A DNA stretch of 64,000 nucleotides from Colletes latitarsis (lineage: Eukaryota > Arthropoda > Insecta > Hymenoptera > Colletidae), in contig NC_135136.1 of the NCBI RefSeq assembly GCF_051014445.1, positions 16,510,001-16,574,000 on the forward strand, written 5' to 3'. Position numbers and translations under genes: made by a program. Positions 12,287 to 23,930 of this stretch are shown in pieces (within the stretch, counting starts at the first letter, position 1; each line of letters begins with the position of its first letter). Below the pieces are notes generated by a model. It searched no databases. It had not been told where the DNA came from and worked only from the letters and a program-made list of their open reading frames with translations.

Positions 12287-14310
12287 ATTTGCCCACATCA
12301 GGCTCATACCTTCGCAGTTTTAACATACATGTTGACCTGAGTGAGTGTTTTTTTTGCATTGGATCGCGTAGCAAAGTGGTACCACACTAAAACAGTCAAT
12401 TAAACCTGGTTTCGAACAATGTTATAGAGGATAACGTAAGTTATGTCAGGGATAGGTCTGGGATTTGCCCTCATCAGGGTCATATTTTCGCGTTTTTCAC
12501 ATACTTGTTGCACAGACCCCTGGCTTTTTCTGGTTTGGATCACGTAGTAATGTGGTACCACACTGAAAGAGTCGATTAATCCTTGTTTCGATCAATATCT
12601 TACAGGATAATGCATGTTAGGTCAAGGTTAGGCCTGGGATTTGCCCTCATCACGGTCATACTTTCGCAGTTTTAACATACATATTGACCTGAGTGAGTGT
12701 TTTTTCTGCATTGGATCGTGTAGCAAAGTGGTACCACACTAAAACAGTCAATTAAACCTGGTTTCGAACAATGTTTTAGAGGATAACGCAAGTTATGTCT
12801 GGGATAGGTCTGGGATTTGCCCACATCAGGCTCATACCTTCGCATTTTTCACATACTTGTTGAACACATCCTGGGCTTTTCTGGTTTGGATCACGTAGTA
12901 ATGTGGTACCACACTGAAACAGACCATTTAACCTGGTTTCGATCAATATTTTTGAGGATAACGCACTATAGGTATATGTTAGGCCTGGGATTAGCCCTCA
13001 TCAGGGTCATATTCTCGCGTTTTTCACATACCTGTTGAACAGATACCTGGCTTTTTCTGGTTTGGATCACGTAGTAATGTGGTACCACACTGAAACAGTC
13101 GATTAATCCTGGTTTCGATCAATATCTTAGAGGATAACGCATGTTAGGTCAAGGTTAGGCCTGGGATTTGCCCTCATCACGGTCATACTTTCGCAGTTTT
13201 AACATACATGTTGATCTGAGTCAGTGTTTTTTTTTGCATTGGATCGCGTAGCAAAGTGGTACCACACTAAAACGGTCAATTAAACCTGGTTTCGAACAAT
13301 GTTGTAGAGGGTAACGCAAGTTATGTCTGGGATAGGTCTGGGATTTGCCCTCATCAGGCACATACCTTCGCATTTTTCACATACTTGTTGAACACATCCT
13401 GGGTTTTTCTGGTTTGCATCACGTAGTAATGTGGTACCACACTGAAACAGTCGATTAATCCTGGATTCGATCAATATCTTAGAGGATAATGCATGTTAGG
13501 ACAAGGTTAGGCCTGGGATTTGCCCTCATCACGGTCATACTTTCGCAGTTTTAACATACATGTTGAGCTGAGTGAGTGTTTTTTTTGCATTGGATCGCGT
13601 AGCAAAGTGGTACCACACTAAAACAGACCATTAAACCTGGTTTCGATCACTATTTTAGAGGATAACGCTAGTTAGGTCTGGGATAGGTCTGGGATCTGCC
13701 CTCATCAGGCTCATACCTTCGCATTTTTCACATACTTGTTGAACACATCCTGGGTTTTTCTGGTTTGGATCACGTAGTAATGTGGTACCACACTGAAACA
13801 GACCATTAAACCTGGTTTCGATCAATATTTTATAGAATAATTCATGTTAGGTGTAGGTTAGGTCTGGCATTTGCTCTCTTCGGGCTCGTACGTTCGCATA
13901 TTTCTCATACTAGATGGCCAGATTCTGGGCTTTTTCTGGTTTGGATCACGTAGTAATGTGGTACCACACTGAAACAGTCCATTAAACCTGGTTTCGATCA
14001 ATATTTTAGAGGATAGCGCATGTTATGTCTAGGTTAGGCCTGGGATTGGCCCACATCAGACTCATACTTTCGCATTCTTCACATACTTGTTGAACAGATC
14101 CTGTGTTTTTTCTGGTTTGGATCACGTAGTAATGTGGTACCACACTGAAACAGTCGATTAACCCTCGTTTCGATCAATATTTTAGAGGATAACGCAAGTT
14201 AGGTCTGGGATAGGTCTGGGATTTGCCCTCATCAGGGTCATACTTTCGCAGTTTTAACATACTTGTTGCACAGACCCCTGGCTTTTTCTGGTTTGGATCA
14301 CGTAGTAATG

Positions 14311-14320
14311 TGGTACAGTC
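14311..14320. repeat. Monomer with an 11-bp deletion across the palindrome
   Basis: The usual GTGGTACCACACTGAAACAG is reduced to GTGGTACAG here, removing the right half of the dyad and the start of the conserved CTGAAAC block. A second single-base loss follows (GATAAGCATG for GATAACGCATG, near 14356). Together they explain why markers on either side (13587 and 14454) are 867 bp apart, 13 less than five full monomers, the last base lying in ordinary one-base variation. The deletion may have used the short direct repeat AC. Confidence 0.88.
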
Positions 14321-14600
14321 GATTATTCCTGGTTTCGATCAATATCTTAGAGGATAAGCATGTTAGGTCAAGGTTAGGCCTGGGAGTTGCCCTCATCACG
14401 GTCATACTTTTGCAGTTTTAACATACATGTTGACCTGAGTGAGTGTTTTTTTTGCATTGGATCGCGTAGCAAAGTGGTACCACACTAAAACAGTCAATTA
14501 AACCTGGTTTCGAACAATGTTTTAGAGGATAACGCAAGTTATGTCTGGGATAGGTCTGGGATTTGCCCACATCAGGCTGATACCTTCGCATTTTTCACAT

Positions 14601-17600
14601 ACTTGTTGAACACATCCTGGGCTTTTCTGGTTTGGATCACGTAGTAATGTGGTACCACACTGAAACAGACCATTTAACCTGGTTTCGATCAATATTTTTG
14701 AGGATAACGCATTATAGGTATATGTTAGGCCTGGGATTAGCCCTCATCAGGGTCATATTTTCGCGTTTTTCACATACTTGTTGCACAGACCCCTGGCTTT
14801 TTCTGGTTTGTATCACGTAGTAATGTGGTACCACAATGAAACTGTCAATTAAACCGGGTTTCCGTCAATATTTTAGAGAATAATTCACGTTAGGTCTAGG
14901 TTAGGTCTGGGATTTGCTCCCATCAGGCTCATACTTTCGCATATTTCTCATTTTCGATGGCCAGAACCTGGGCTTCCACTGGTTTGGTCCACGTAGTAAT
15001 GTGGTACCACAGTGAAGCAGTCAATTAAACCTCGTCTTGATAAATATTTTAGAGGATAACGCATGTTAGCTGTGGGATAGGTCTAGGATTTGCCCTCATC
15101 AGGCTGATACTTTCGCATATTACTCACACTTGTTGGCTAGATCCTGGGCTTTTTCTGGATTGGATCACGTATTAATGTGGTACCACACTGAAACAGTCAA
15201 TTAAACCTGGTTTCCATCAATATTTTAGAGCATAACACATGTTAGGTCTGGGTTAGGTCCAGGATTTGCCCTCATCGGGCTCGTACATTCGCATTCTTCA
15301 CATACTTCTTGAACAGATCCTGGGTTTTTTTTGGTTTGGGTCACATAGTAGTGTGGTACCACACTGAAACAGTCAATTAAACCTGGTCTTGATAAATATT
15401 TTAGAGGATAACGCAAGTTATGTCTGGGATAGGTCTGGGATTTGCCCTCATCAGGCTCATACTTTCGCGTTTTTCACATACTTTTTGTAGAGATCCTGGG
15501 CTTTGGCTGGATTGGATCACGTAGTAGTGTTGTACCACACTGAAACAGTCCATTAAACCTGGTTTCGATCAATATTTTAGAGAATATTTCGTGTTAGGTC
15601 TAGGTTAGGTCTGGGATTTGCCCTCATCAGGATCATACTTTTGCAGTTTTAACATACATGTTGAACAGATCCCTGGATTTCTCTGGTTTGGATCACGTAG
15701 TAATGTGGTGCCATACTGAAACAGTCAATTAAACCTGGTTTCGATCAACATTTTAGAGGATAACGCATGTTAGGTCTCGGTTAGGCCAGAGATTTGCCCA
15801 CATCAGGGTCATACTTTCACATATTTCTCATACTTGATGGTCAGATTCTGGGCCTTTACTGGTTTGGATCACGTGGTAATGTGGTACCACTCAGAAACAG
15901 TCCATGAAACCTGGTTTCGATCAATATTTTAGAGGATAACGGATGTTAGGTCTAGGTTAGGCCTGGGATTTGCCCTCATCAGACTCATACTTTCGCATTC
16001 TTCACATAGTTGTTGAACAGAACCTGGGTTTTTTCTAGTTTGGAGCACGTAGTAATGTGGTACCACACTGAAACAGTCAATTAAACCAGGTTTCGATCAA
16101 TATTTTAGAGGATAACGCATGTTAGGTCTGGGATATGTCTGGGATTTGCCCTCATCAGGGTCATACTTTCGCAGTTTTAACATACATGTTGAACAGATCC
16201 CTGGATTTTACTGGTTTGGATCACGTAGTAATGTGGTACCACACTGAAACAGTCAATTAAACCTGTATTCCATCAATATTTTAGAGGATAACATATGTTA
16301 GGCCCGGGTTAGGTCCAGGATTTGCCCTCATCAATCTCATACATTCGCTTTCTTCACATACTTCTTGAACAGATCCTGGGTTTTTTCTGGACTGGATCAC
16401 GTAGTAATGTGGTACCACACTGAAACAGTCGATTAAACCTGGTTTCGATCAATATTTTTGAGGATAACGCATGTTAGGTCTAGCTTAGGTCTGGGATTTG
16501 CCCTCATCAGGGTCATAATTTCGCAGTTATAACATACATGTTGACCTGATCGTGGGTTTTTTCTGCTTTGGATCACGTAGCAAAGCGGTACCACATTAAA
16601 ACAGTCAATCAAACCTGGTTTCGATCAATGTTTTAGAGGATAACGCAAGTTATGTCTGGGATAGTTCTGGGATTTGCCCTCATCAGGCTCATACTTTCGC
16701 GTTTTTCATATACTTGTTGAACAGATCCTGGGTTTTTCTGGTTTGGATCACGTAGTATTGTGGTACCACACTGATACAGACCATTAAACCTGGTTTGGAT
16801 TAATATTTTAATGGATAACACATGTTAGGTCTAGGTTAGGTCTGGGATTTGCCCTCATCAGGGTCATACTTTCGCAGTTTTAACATACATGTTGAACAGA
16901 TCCCTGGATTTTACTGGTTTGGATCACGTAGTAATGTGGTACCACACTGAAACAGTCAATTAAACCTGTATTCCATCAATATTTTAGAGGATAACATATG
17001 TTAGGTCTGGGTTAGGTCCAGGATTTGCCCTCATCAAACTCATACATTCGCATTCTTCACATACTTCTTGAACAGATCCTGGGTTTTTTCTGGATTGGAT
17101 CACGTAGTAATGTGGTACCACACTGAAACAGTCCATTAAACCTGGTTTCGATCAATAGTTTAGAGGATAACGCATGTTAGGTCTAGGTTAGGCCAGGGAT
17201 TTGCCCACATCAGGGTCATACTTTCACATTTTTCGCGTACATGTTGGCCAGATCCTGGGTTTTTTCTGGTTTGGATCACGTAGTAATGTGGTACCACACT
17301 GAAACAGTCGATTAAACCTGGTTTCGATGAATATTTTTGAGGATAACGCATGTTAGGTCGAGGTTACGCCTGGGATTTTCCCTTATCAGACTCATAGATT
17401 CGCATCCATCACATACCTGTTGAACAGATCCTGGGTTTTTTCTGGTTTGGATCTCGTAGGAATGTGGTACCACACAGAAACAGTCAAATAAACCTCGTTT
17501 CGATCAATATTTTTGAGGATAACGCATGTTAGGTCTAGGTTAGGCCTGGGATTTTCCCTCATCAGACTCATACTTTCGCATTCTTCACATACTTGTTGAA

Positions 17601-17884
17601 CAGATCCTGGGTTTTTTCTCGTTTGGATCACGCAGTAATGTGGTACCACACTGAAACAGTCAACTGAACCTGGTTTCCATCAATATTTTAGAGGATAACG
17701 CAAGTTAGGTCTGGGATAGGTCTGGGATTTGCCCTCATCAGGGTCATACTTTCGCAGTTTTAAAATACATGTTGACCTGATGGATGGTTTTTTCTGCATT
17801 GGTTCACGTAGTAATGTGGTACCACACAGAAACAGTCAATTAAACCTGGTCTCGATCAATATTTTATAGGATAACGCAAGTTAG
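14601..17884. repeat. Satellite, mixed monomers
   Basis: About 19 monomers. The segment with TTAGGCCCGGGTTAGG at 16299 is related to 24361 (offset 8062 bp, about 46 monomers). The segment 16480-16860, with CAAAGCGGTACCACATTAAAAC, is related to both 23830-24200 and 24715-25080. These shared private variants show that blocks moved between the 16 kb and 24 kb parts of the array. Palindrome copy 15350-15365 is of the extended type. No gene is seen. Confidence 0.86.
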
Positions 17885-19580
17885 GTCTGGGACAGGTCTG
17901 GGATTTGCCCTCATTAGGGTCATATTTTCGCGTTTTTCATATACTTGATGATCAGATCCCTGGCTTTTTCTGGTTTGGATCACGAACTAATGTGGTACCA
18001 CACTGAAACAGTCCATTAAACCTGGTTGCGATCAATATTTTAGAGGATAACGCATGTTAGGTCTGGCTTAGGCCAGGGATTTGCCCTCATCAGGGTCATA
18101 CTTTCGCAGTTTTAACATACATGTTGACCTGAGCGAGGGTTTTATCTGCTTTGGATCACGTAGTAATGTGGTACCACACTGAAACAGTCAATTAAATCTG
18201 GTCTTGATAAACATTTTAGAGGATAACGCATGTTAGGTCTGGGTTAGGTCTAGGATTTGCCCTCATCAGTCTCATACTTTCGCATTCTTCACATACTTCT
18301 TGAACAGATCCTGGGTTTTTTCTAGGTTCGATCACGTAGTAATGTGGTACCACACTGTAACAGACCATTAAACCTGGTTTCGATTAATATTTTAGAGGAT
18401 AACACATCTTAGGCCTAGGTTAGGTCAGGGATTTGCCCTCATCAGGGTCATACTTTCGCAGTTTTAAAATACATGTTGACCTGATAGATGGTTTTTTTTG
18501 CTTTGGATCACGTAGTAAAGTGGTACCACACAGAAACAGTCAATTAAACCTGGTTTCGATCAATATTTTTGAGGATAACGCAAGTTATGTCTGGGTAAGT
18601 TCTGGGATTTGACCTCATCAGGCTCAGACTTTCGCGTTTTTCACATACTTGTTGAACAGATCCTGGATTTTTACTGGTTTGGATCACGTAGTAATGTGGT
18701 ACCACACTGGAACAGTCGATTAAACCTTGTTTCGATCAATATTTTATAGGATAACGCAAGTTAGGTCTGGGATTTTCCCTCATCAGGGTCATATTTTCGC
18801 GTTTTTCACATACTTGTTGAACATATCCCTGGCTTTTTCTGGTTTGGTTAACGAACTGATGTGGCACCACACTGAAACAGTCCATTAAACCTGGTTTTGA
18901 CCAATATTTTAGAGGATAACGCATGTTAGGTCTGGGACAGGTCTGGGATTTGCCCTCATTAGGGTCATATTTTCGCGTATTTCATATACTTGATGATCAG
19001 ATCCCTGGCTTTTTCTGGTTTGGATCACGAACTAATGTGGTACCACACTGAAACAGTCCATTAAACCTGGTTGCGATCAATATTTTAGAGGATAACGCAT
19101 GTTAGGTCTGGCTTAGGCCAGGGATTTGCCCTTATCAGGGTCATACTTTCGCAGTTTTAACATACATGTTGACCTGAGCGAGGGTTTTATCTGCTTTGGA
19201 TCACGTAGTAATGTGGTACCACACTGAAACAGTCAATTTAATCTGGTCTTGATAAACATTTTAGAGGTTAACGCATGTTAGGTCTGGGTTAGGTCTAGGA
19301 TTTGCCCTCATCAGTCTCATACTTTCGCATTCTTCACATACTTCTTGAACAGATCCTGGGTTTTTTCTAGGTTCGATCACGTAGTAATGTGGTACCACAC
19401 TGCAACAGACCATTAAACCTGGTTTCGTTTAATATTTTAGAGGATAACACATGTTAGGTCTAGGTTAGGTCTGGTATTTGCCCTCATCAGGGTCATACTT
19501 TCGCAGTTTTAAAATACATGTTGACCTGATCGATGGTTTTTTTTGCTTTGGATCACGTAGTAAAGTGGTACCACACTGAA
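17885..19580. repeat. Duplicated 6-monomer unit (1045 bp)
   Basis: The segment 17885-18535 recurs at 18930-19580. The private marker GATGATCAGATCCC is at 17947 and 18992, an offset of 1045 bp, which is exactly 6 x 176 minus 11. The missing 11 bp is the single-unit monomer at 18761. Both copies carry GGATCACGAACTAATG and the TTTATCTGC arm. Confidence 0.9.
18761..18772. repeat. Single-unit (165-bp type) monomer, first of ten
   Basis: TTAGGTCTGGGA here is followed directly by TTTTCCCTCATCAGG; the second 11-bp unit is absent. The same state is at 20158, 22612, 26825, 28573, 30851, 32072, 34350, 35219 and 37672. All ten lie between 18.7 and 37.7 kb. Two contexts exist: one with TTTTCCCTCATC downstream and one with TTTGCTCACATC downstream (28573, 32072, 37672). 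Most copies descend from block duplication rather than repeated loss. Confidence 0.92.
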
Positions 19581-20699
19581 ACAGTCCATTAAACCTGGTT
19601 GCGATCATTATTTTAGAGGATAACGCATGTTAGGTCTGGCTTAGGCCAGGGATTTGCCGTCATCAGGGTCATACTTTCGCAGTTTTAACATACATGTTGA
19701 CCTGAGCGAGGGTTTTATCTGCTTTGGATCACGTAGTAATGTGGTACCACACTGAAACAGTCAATTAAATCTGGTCTTGATAGACATTTTAGAGGTTAAC
19801 GCAAGTTATGTCTGGATTAGTTCTGGGATTTGCCATCATCAGGCTCATACTTTCGCATACTTCTCATTCTTGTTGGCCAGATCCTTTTCTTCCACTGGTT
19901 TGGATCATGTAGTAATGTGATGCCAGACTGAAGCAGTCAATTAATCCTGGTCTTGATAAGTATTTTAGAGGATAACGCAAGTTATGTCAGGGTAAGTTCT
20001 GGGATTTGCCCTCATCAGGCTCAGACTTTCGCGTTTTTCACATACTTGTTGAACAGATCCTGGATTTTTTCTGGTTTGGATCACGTAGTAATGTGGTACC
20101 ACACTGAAACAGTCGATTAAACCTTGTTTCGATCAATATTTTATAGGATAACGCAAGTTAGGTCGGGGGTTTTCCCTCATCAGGGTCTTATTTACGCGTT
20201 TTTCACATACTTGTTGAACAGATCCATAGCTTTTTCTGGTTTGGATCACGATCTAATGTGGTACCACACTGAAACAGTCCATTAAACCTGGTCTCGGTCA
20301 ATATTTTAGAGGATAGCGCATGTTAGGTCTAGGTTAGGCCAGGGATTTGGCCTCATCAGGGTCATAGTTTCGCAGTTTTAACATACATGTTGACATGAGC
20401 GAGGGTTTTTTCTGCTTTGGATCACGTAATAATGTGGTACCACACTGAAACAGTCAATTAAACCTGGTCTTGATAAATATTTTAGAGGATAACGCATGTT
20501 AGGTCTGGGTTAGGTCTAGGATTTGCCCTCATCAGGCTCATACTTTCGCATATTTCTCATACATCTTGAACAGATCCTGGGTTTTTTCTTGTTTCGATCA
20601 CGTAGTAATGTGGTACCACACTGAGGCAGTCAATTAAACCCGGTTTCGATGAATATTTTAGAGGATAACACGTGTTAGGTCTAGGTTAGGTCTGGGATT
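19581..20699. repeat. Satellite, mixed monomers including a T-tract-less type
   Basis: About six monomers. One (near 19860-19940) has the arm CATACTTCTCATTCTTG followed by CCTTTTCTTCCACTGG and the core ATCATGTAGTAATGTGATGCC, the most altered subfamily in the array: it lacks the usual T-tract and the palindrome. A single-unit (165-bp type) monomer is at 20158. No gene is seen. Confidence 0.86.
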
Positions 20700-21540
20700 T
20701 GCCCTCATCAGGGTCATACTTTCGCATTCTTCACATACTTCTTTAACAGATCCTGGGTTTTTTCTAGGTTTGATCACGTAGTAATGTGGTACCACACTGT
20801 AACAGACCATTAAACCTGGTTTCGATTAATATTTTAGAGGATAACACATGATAGGTCTAGGTTAGGTCTGGGATTTGCCCTCATCAGGGTCATACTTTCG
20901 CAGTTTTAAAATACATGTTGACCTGATCGATGGTTTTTTTTGCTTTGGATCACGTAGTAAAGTGGTACCACACTGAAACAGTCAATTAAACCTGGTTTCG
21001 ATCAATATTTTATAGGATAACGCAAGTTAGGTCTGCGACAGGACTGGGATTTGCCCTCATTAGGATCATATTTTCGCGTTTTTCACATACTTGTTTAGCA
21101 GATCCCAGGCTTTTTCTGGTTTGGATCACGCACTAATGTGGTACCACTCAGAAACAGTCCATTCAACCTGGTTTCGATAAATATTTTAGAGGATAACGCA
21201 TCTTAGGTCTAGGTTAGGCCAGGGATTTGCCCTCATCGGGGTCATACTTTCGCATTCTTCACATACTTCTTTAACAGATCCTGGGTTTTTTCTAGGTTTG
21301 ATCACGTAGTAATGTGGTACCACACTGTAACAGACCATTAAACCTGGTTTCGATTAATATTTTAGAGGATAACACATGATAGGTCTAGGTTAGGTCTGGG
21401 ATTTGCCCTCATCAGGGTCATACTTTCGCAGTTTTAAAATACATGTTGACCTGATCGATGGTTTTTTTTGCTTTGGATCACGTAGTAAAGTGGTACCACA
21501 CTGAAACAGTCAATTAAACCTGGTTTCGATCAATATTTTA
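20700..21540. repeat. Trimer duplication (528-bp step)
   Basis: CTTCTTTAACAG-type arms are spaced 528 bp (CTTTAACAGA at 20741 and 21269), exactly three monomers. The segment 20700-21010 matches 21228-21538. The same three-monomer organisation, with the markers TCTGCGACAGGACTGGG, GCATCTTAGG and TTCTAGGTT, is found as a cleaner tandem at 35893-36948. Confidence 0.88.
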
Positions 21541-21654
21541 GAGGATAACGCATGTTAGGTCTAGGTTAGGCCTCGGATTTGCCCTCATCAGGGTCATACT
21601 TTCGCATTCTTCACATACTTCTTGAACAGATCCTGGGTTTTTTCTAGGTTCGAT

Positions 21655-23930
21655 CACGTAGTAATGTGGTACCACACTGAAACTGTCAATTACACGTGGT
21701 TTCCGTTAATATTTTAGAGGATAACACATGTTAGGTCTAGGTGAGGTCTAGGTTTTGCCCTCATCAGGGTCATACTTTCGCAGTCTTAACATACATGTTG
21801 TCCCGATCGAGGGTTTTTTTTGCTTTGGATCACGTAGTAAAGTGGTACCACACAGAAACAGTCAATTAAACCTGGTTTCGATCAATATTTTTGAGGATAA
21901 CGCAATTTATGTCTGGATTAGTTCTGGGATTTGCCATCATCAGGGTCATACTTTCGCCTACTTCTCATTCTTGTTGGCCAGATCCTTTTCTTCCACAGGT
22001 TCGGATCATGTAGTAATGTGATGCCACACTGAAGCAGTCAATTAATCCTGGTCTTGATAAATATTTTAGAGGATAACGCAAGTTATGTCTGGGTAAGTTC
22101 TGGGATTTGACCTCATCAGGCTCAGACTTTCGCGTTTTTCACATACTTGTTGAACAGATCCTGGGTTTTTTTCTGGTTTGGATCACGTAGTAATGTGGTA
22201 CCACACTGAAACAGTCGATTAAACCTTGTTTCGAACAATATTTTTGAGGATATCGCATGTTAGGCCTAGGTTAGGCCTGGGATTTTCCCTCATCAGACTC
22301 ATACTTTCGCGTTCTTCACATACTTGTTGAACAGATCCTGTCTTTTTTCTGGATTCGATCACGTATTAATGTGGTACCACACTGACACTGTCAATTAAAT
22401 CTGGTTTCCGTCAATATTTTAGAGGATAACACATGTTAGGTCTAGCTTAGGTCTGGGATTTGCCCTCATCAGGGTCTTAATTTCGCAGTTATAACGTACA
22501 TGTTGACCTGATCGAGGGTTTTTTCTGCATTGGATCACGTAGTAAAGAGGTACCACACGGAAACAGTCAATTAAACCAGGTTTCGATCAATATTTTATAG
22601 GATAACGCAAGTTAGGTCTGGGATTTTCCCTCATCAGGGTCATATTTTCGCGTATTTCACATACTTGTTGAACATATCCCTGGCTTTTACTGGTTTGGTT
22701 AACGAACTAATGTGGCACCACACTGAAACAGTCCATTAAACCTGGTTTCGATCAATATTTTAGAGGATAGCGCATGTTAGGTCTAGGTTAGGCCAGGGAT
22801 TTGCCCTCATCAGGGTCATAGTTTCGCAGTTTTAACATACATGTTGACCTGAGCGAGGGTGTTTTCTGCTTTGGATCACGTAGTAATGTGGTACCACACT
22901 GAAACAGTCAATTAAATCTGGTCTTGATAAATATTTTAGAGGATAACGCATGGCAGGTCTGGGTTAGGTCTAGGATTTGCCCTCATCAGGCTCATACTGT
23001 CGCATATTTCTCATACTTGTTGGCTAGATCCTGGGCTTTTTCTGGATTGGAACACGCAGTAATGTGGTACCACACTGAAACTGTCAATTACACGTGGTTT
23101 CCGTTAATATTTTAGAGGATAACACATGTTAGGTCTAGGTAAGGTCTAGGTTTTGCCCTCATCAAGGTCATACTTTCGCAGTCTTAACATACATGTTGAC
23201 CCGATCGAGGGTTTTTTTTGCTTTCGATCACGTAGTAAAGTGGTACCACACAGAAACAGTCAATTAAACCTGGTTTCGATCAATATTTTTGAGGATAACG
23301 CAATTTATGTCTGGATTAGTTCTGGGATTTGCCATCATCAGGGTCATACTTTCGCCTACTTCTCATTCTTGTTGGCCAGATCCTTTTCTTCCACAGGTTC
23401 GGATCATGTAGTAATGTGATGCCACACTGAAGCAGTCAATTAATCCTGGTCTTGATAAATATTTTAGAGGATAACGCAAGTTATGTCTGGGTAAGTTCTG
23501 GGATTTGACCTCATCAGGCTCAGACTTTCGCGTTTTTCACATACTTGTTGAACAGATCCTGGGTTTTTTTCTGGTTTGGATCACGTAGTAATGTGGTACC
23601 ACACTGAAACAGTCGATTAAACCTTGTTTCGAACAATATTTTTGAGGATATCGCATGTTAGGTCTAGGTTAGGCCTGGGATTTTCCCTCATCAGACTCAT
23701 ACTTTCGCGTTCTTCACATACTTGTTGAACAGATCCTGGGTTTTTTCTGGATTCGATCACGTATTAATGTGGTACCACACTGACGCTGTCAATTAAATCT
23801 GGTTTCCGTCAATATTTTAGAGGATAACACATGTTAGGTCTAGCTTAGGTCTGGGGTTTGCCCTCATCAGGGTCATAATTTCGCAGTTATAACGTACATG
23901 TTGACCTGATCGAGGGTTTTTTCTGCTTTG
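21655..23930. repeat. Duplication of an 880-bp block at an 8-monomer (1398-bp) offset
   Basis: The segment 21655-22530 recurs at 23053-23930. Both contain GTCAATTACACGTGG, TTCGCAGTCTTAACATAC, the TTCTTCCACAGGTTCGG arm and ATCATGTAG. The offset of 1398 bp is 8 x 176 less 10, accounted for by the single-unit monomer at 22612 plus one inserted base. Near-identical copies suggest a fairly recent event. Confidence 0.9.

Larger units (their letters stand above)
12134..12309. repeat. Reference satellite monomer (176 bp) showing the internal layout
   Basis: This copy is exactly 176 bp from TTTCGCA to the next equivalent CTTCGCA. In order it holds the variable arm (ATTCTTCACATACTTG, then AACAGATCCTGGG), a T6 tract at 12172-12177, GGATCACGTAGTAATG, the palindrome at 12199-12210, CTGAAACAGTC, TTTCGATCAATATTTTAGAG, GGATAACGC, two 11-bp units at 12265-12286, and a distal arm with CCACATCAGGCTCATAC. 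A consensus drawn from many copies is also 176 bp with about 40% GC and four CpGs. The TGGTACCACA region and the CTGAAACAGTC block look the most constant from copy to copy; the arm before the T-tract varies most. Confidence 0.93.
9701..14600. repeat. Satellite subfamily marked by GCATTGGATCGCG, partly in a 352-bp dimer register
   Basis: A subfamily with the arm CATGTTGACCTGAGTGAG, a long T-tract (T8, T9 at 13227-13235), GCATTGGATCGCGTAGC, AAAGTGG and CACTAAAAC occurs with this marker starting at 9718, 10245, 10597, 10949, 11300, 11652, 12356, 12708, 13236, 13587 and 14454. From 10245 to 11652 the spacing is 352, 352, 351 and 352 bp, so it alternates strictly with a second type. In addition 10200-10465 recurs at 11255-11520 (1055 bp, six monomers), and 12820-13030 recurs near 14566-14780. 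Confidence 0.9.

Noticed and set aside
13227..13235. T9 tract as a transcription terminator
   Set aside because: T-tracts of 5-9 bases are part of nearly every monomer and no transcription unit or upstream hairpin accompanies them; they are length variants of the satellite T-tract.
20639..20654. CENP-B box-like match on the minus strand (CCCGGTTTCGATGAA; also near 35701)
   Set aside because: It differs at a core position (TGAA instead of CGAA) from the motif CCCGNNTNNNNCGAA, and most monomers have CCTGGTTTCGATCAA, which is further away. With hundreds of monomers a near match is expected by chance.
21296..21330. RNA polymerase III A and B box-like words (TGGCTAGATCCTGG, GGTTCGATCAC)
   Set aside because: Each has at least one mismatch at a key position, they do not occur together in a tRNA-like spacing and fold, and no cloverleaf could be drawn. 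No tRNA-derived element is supported.
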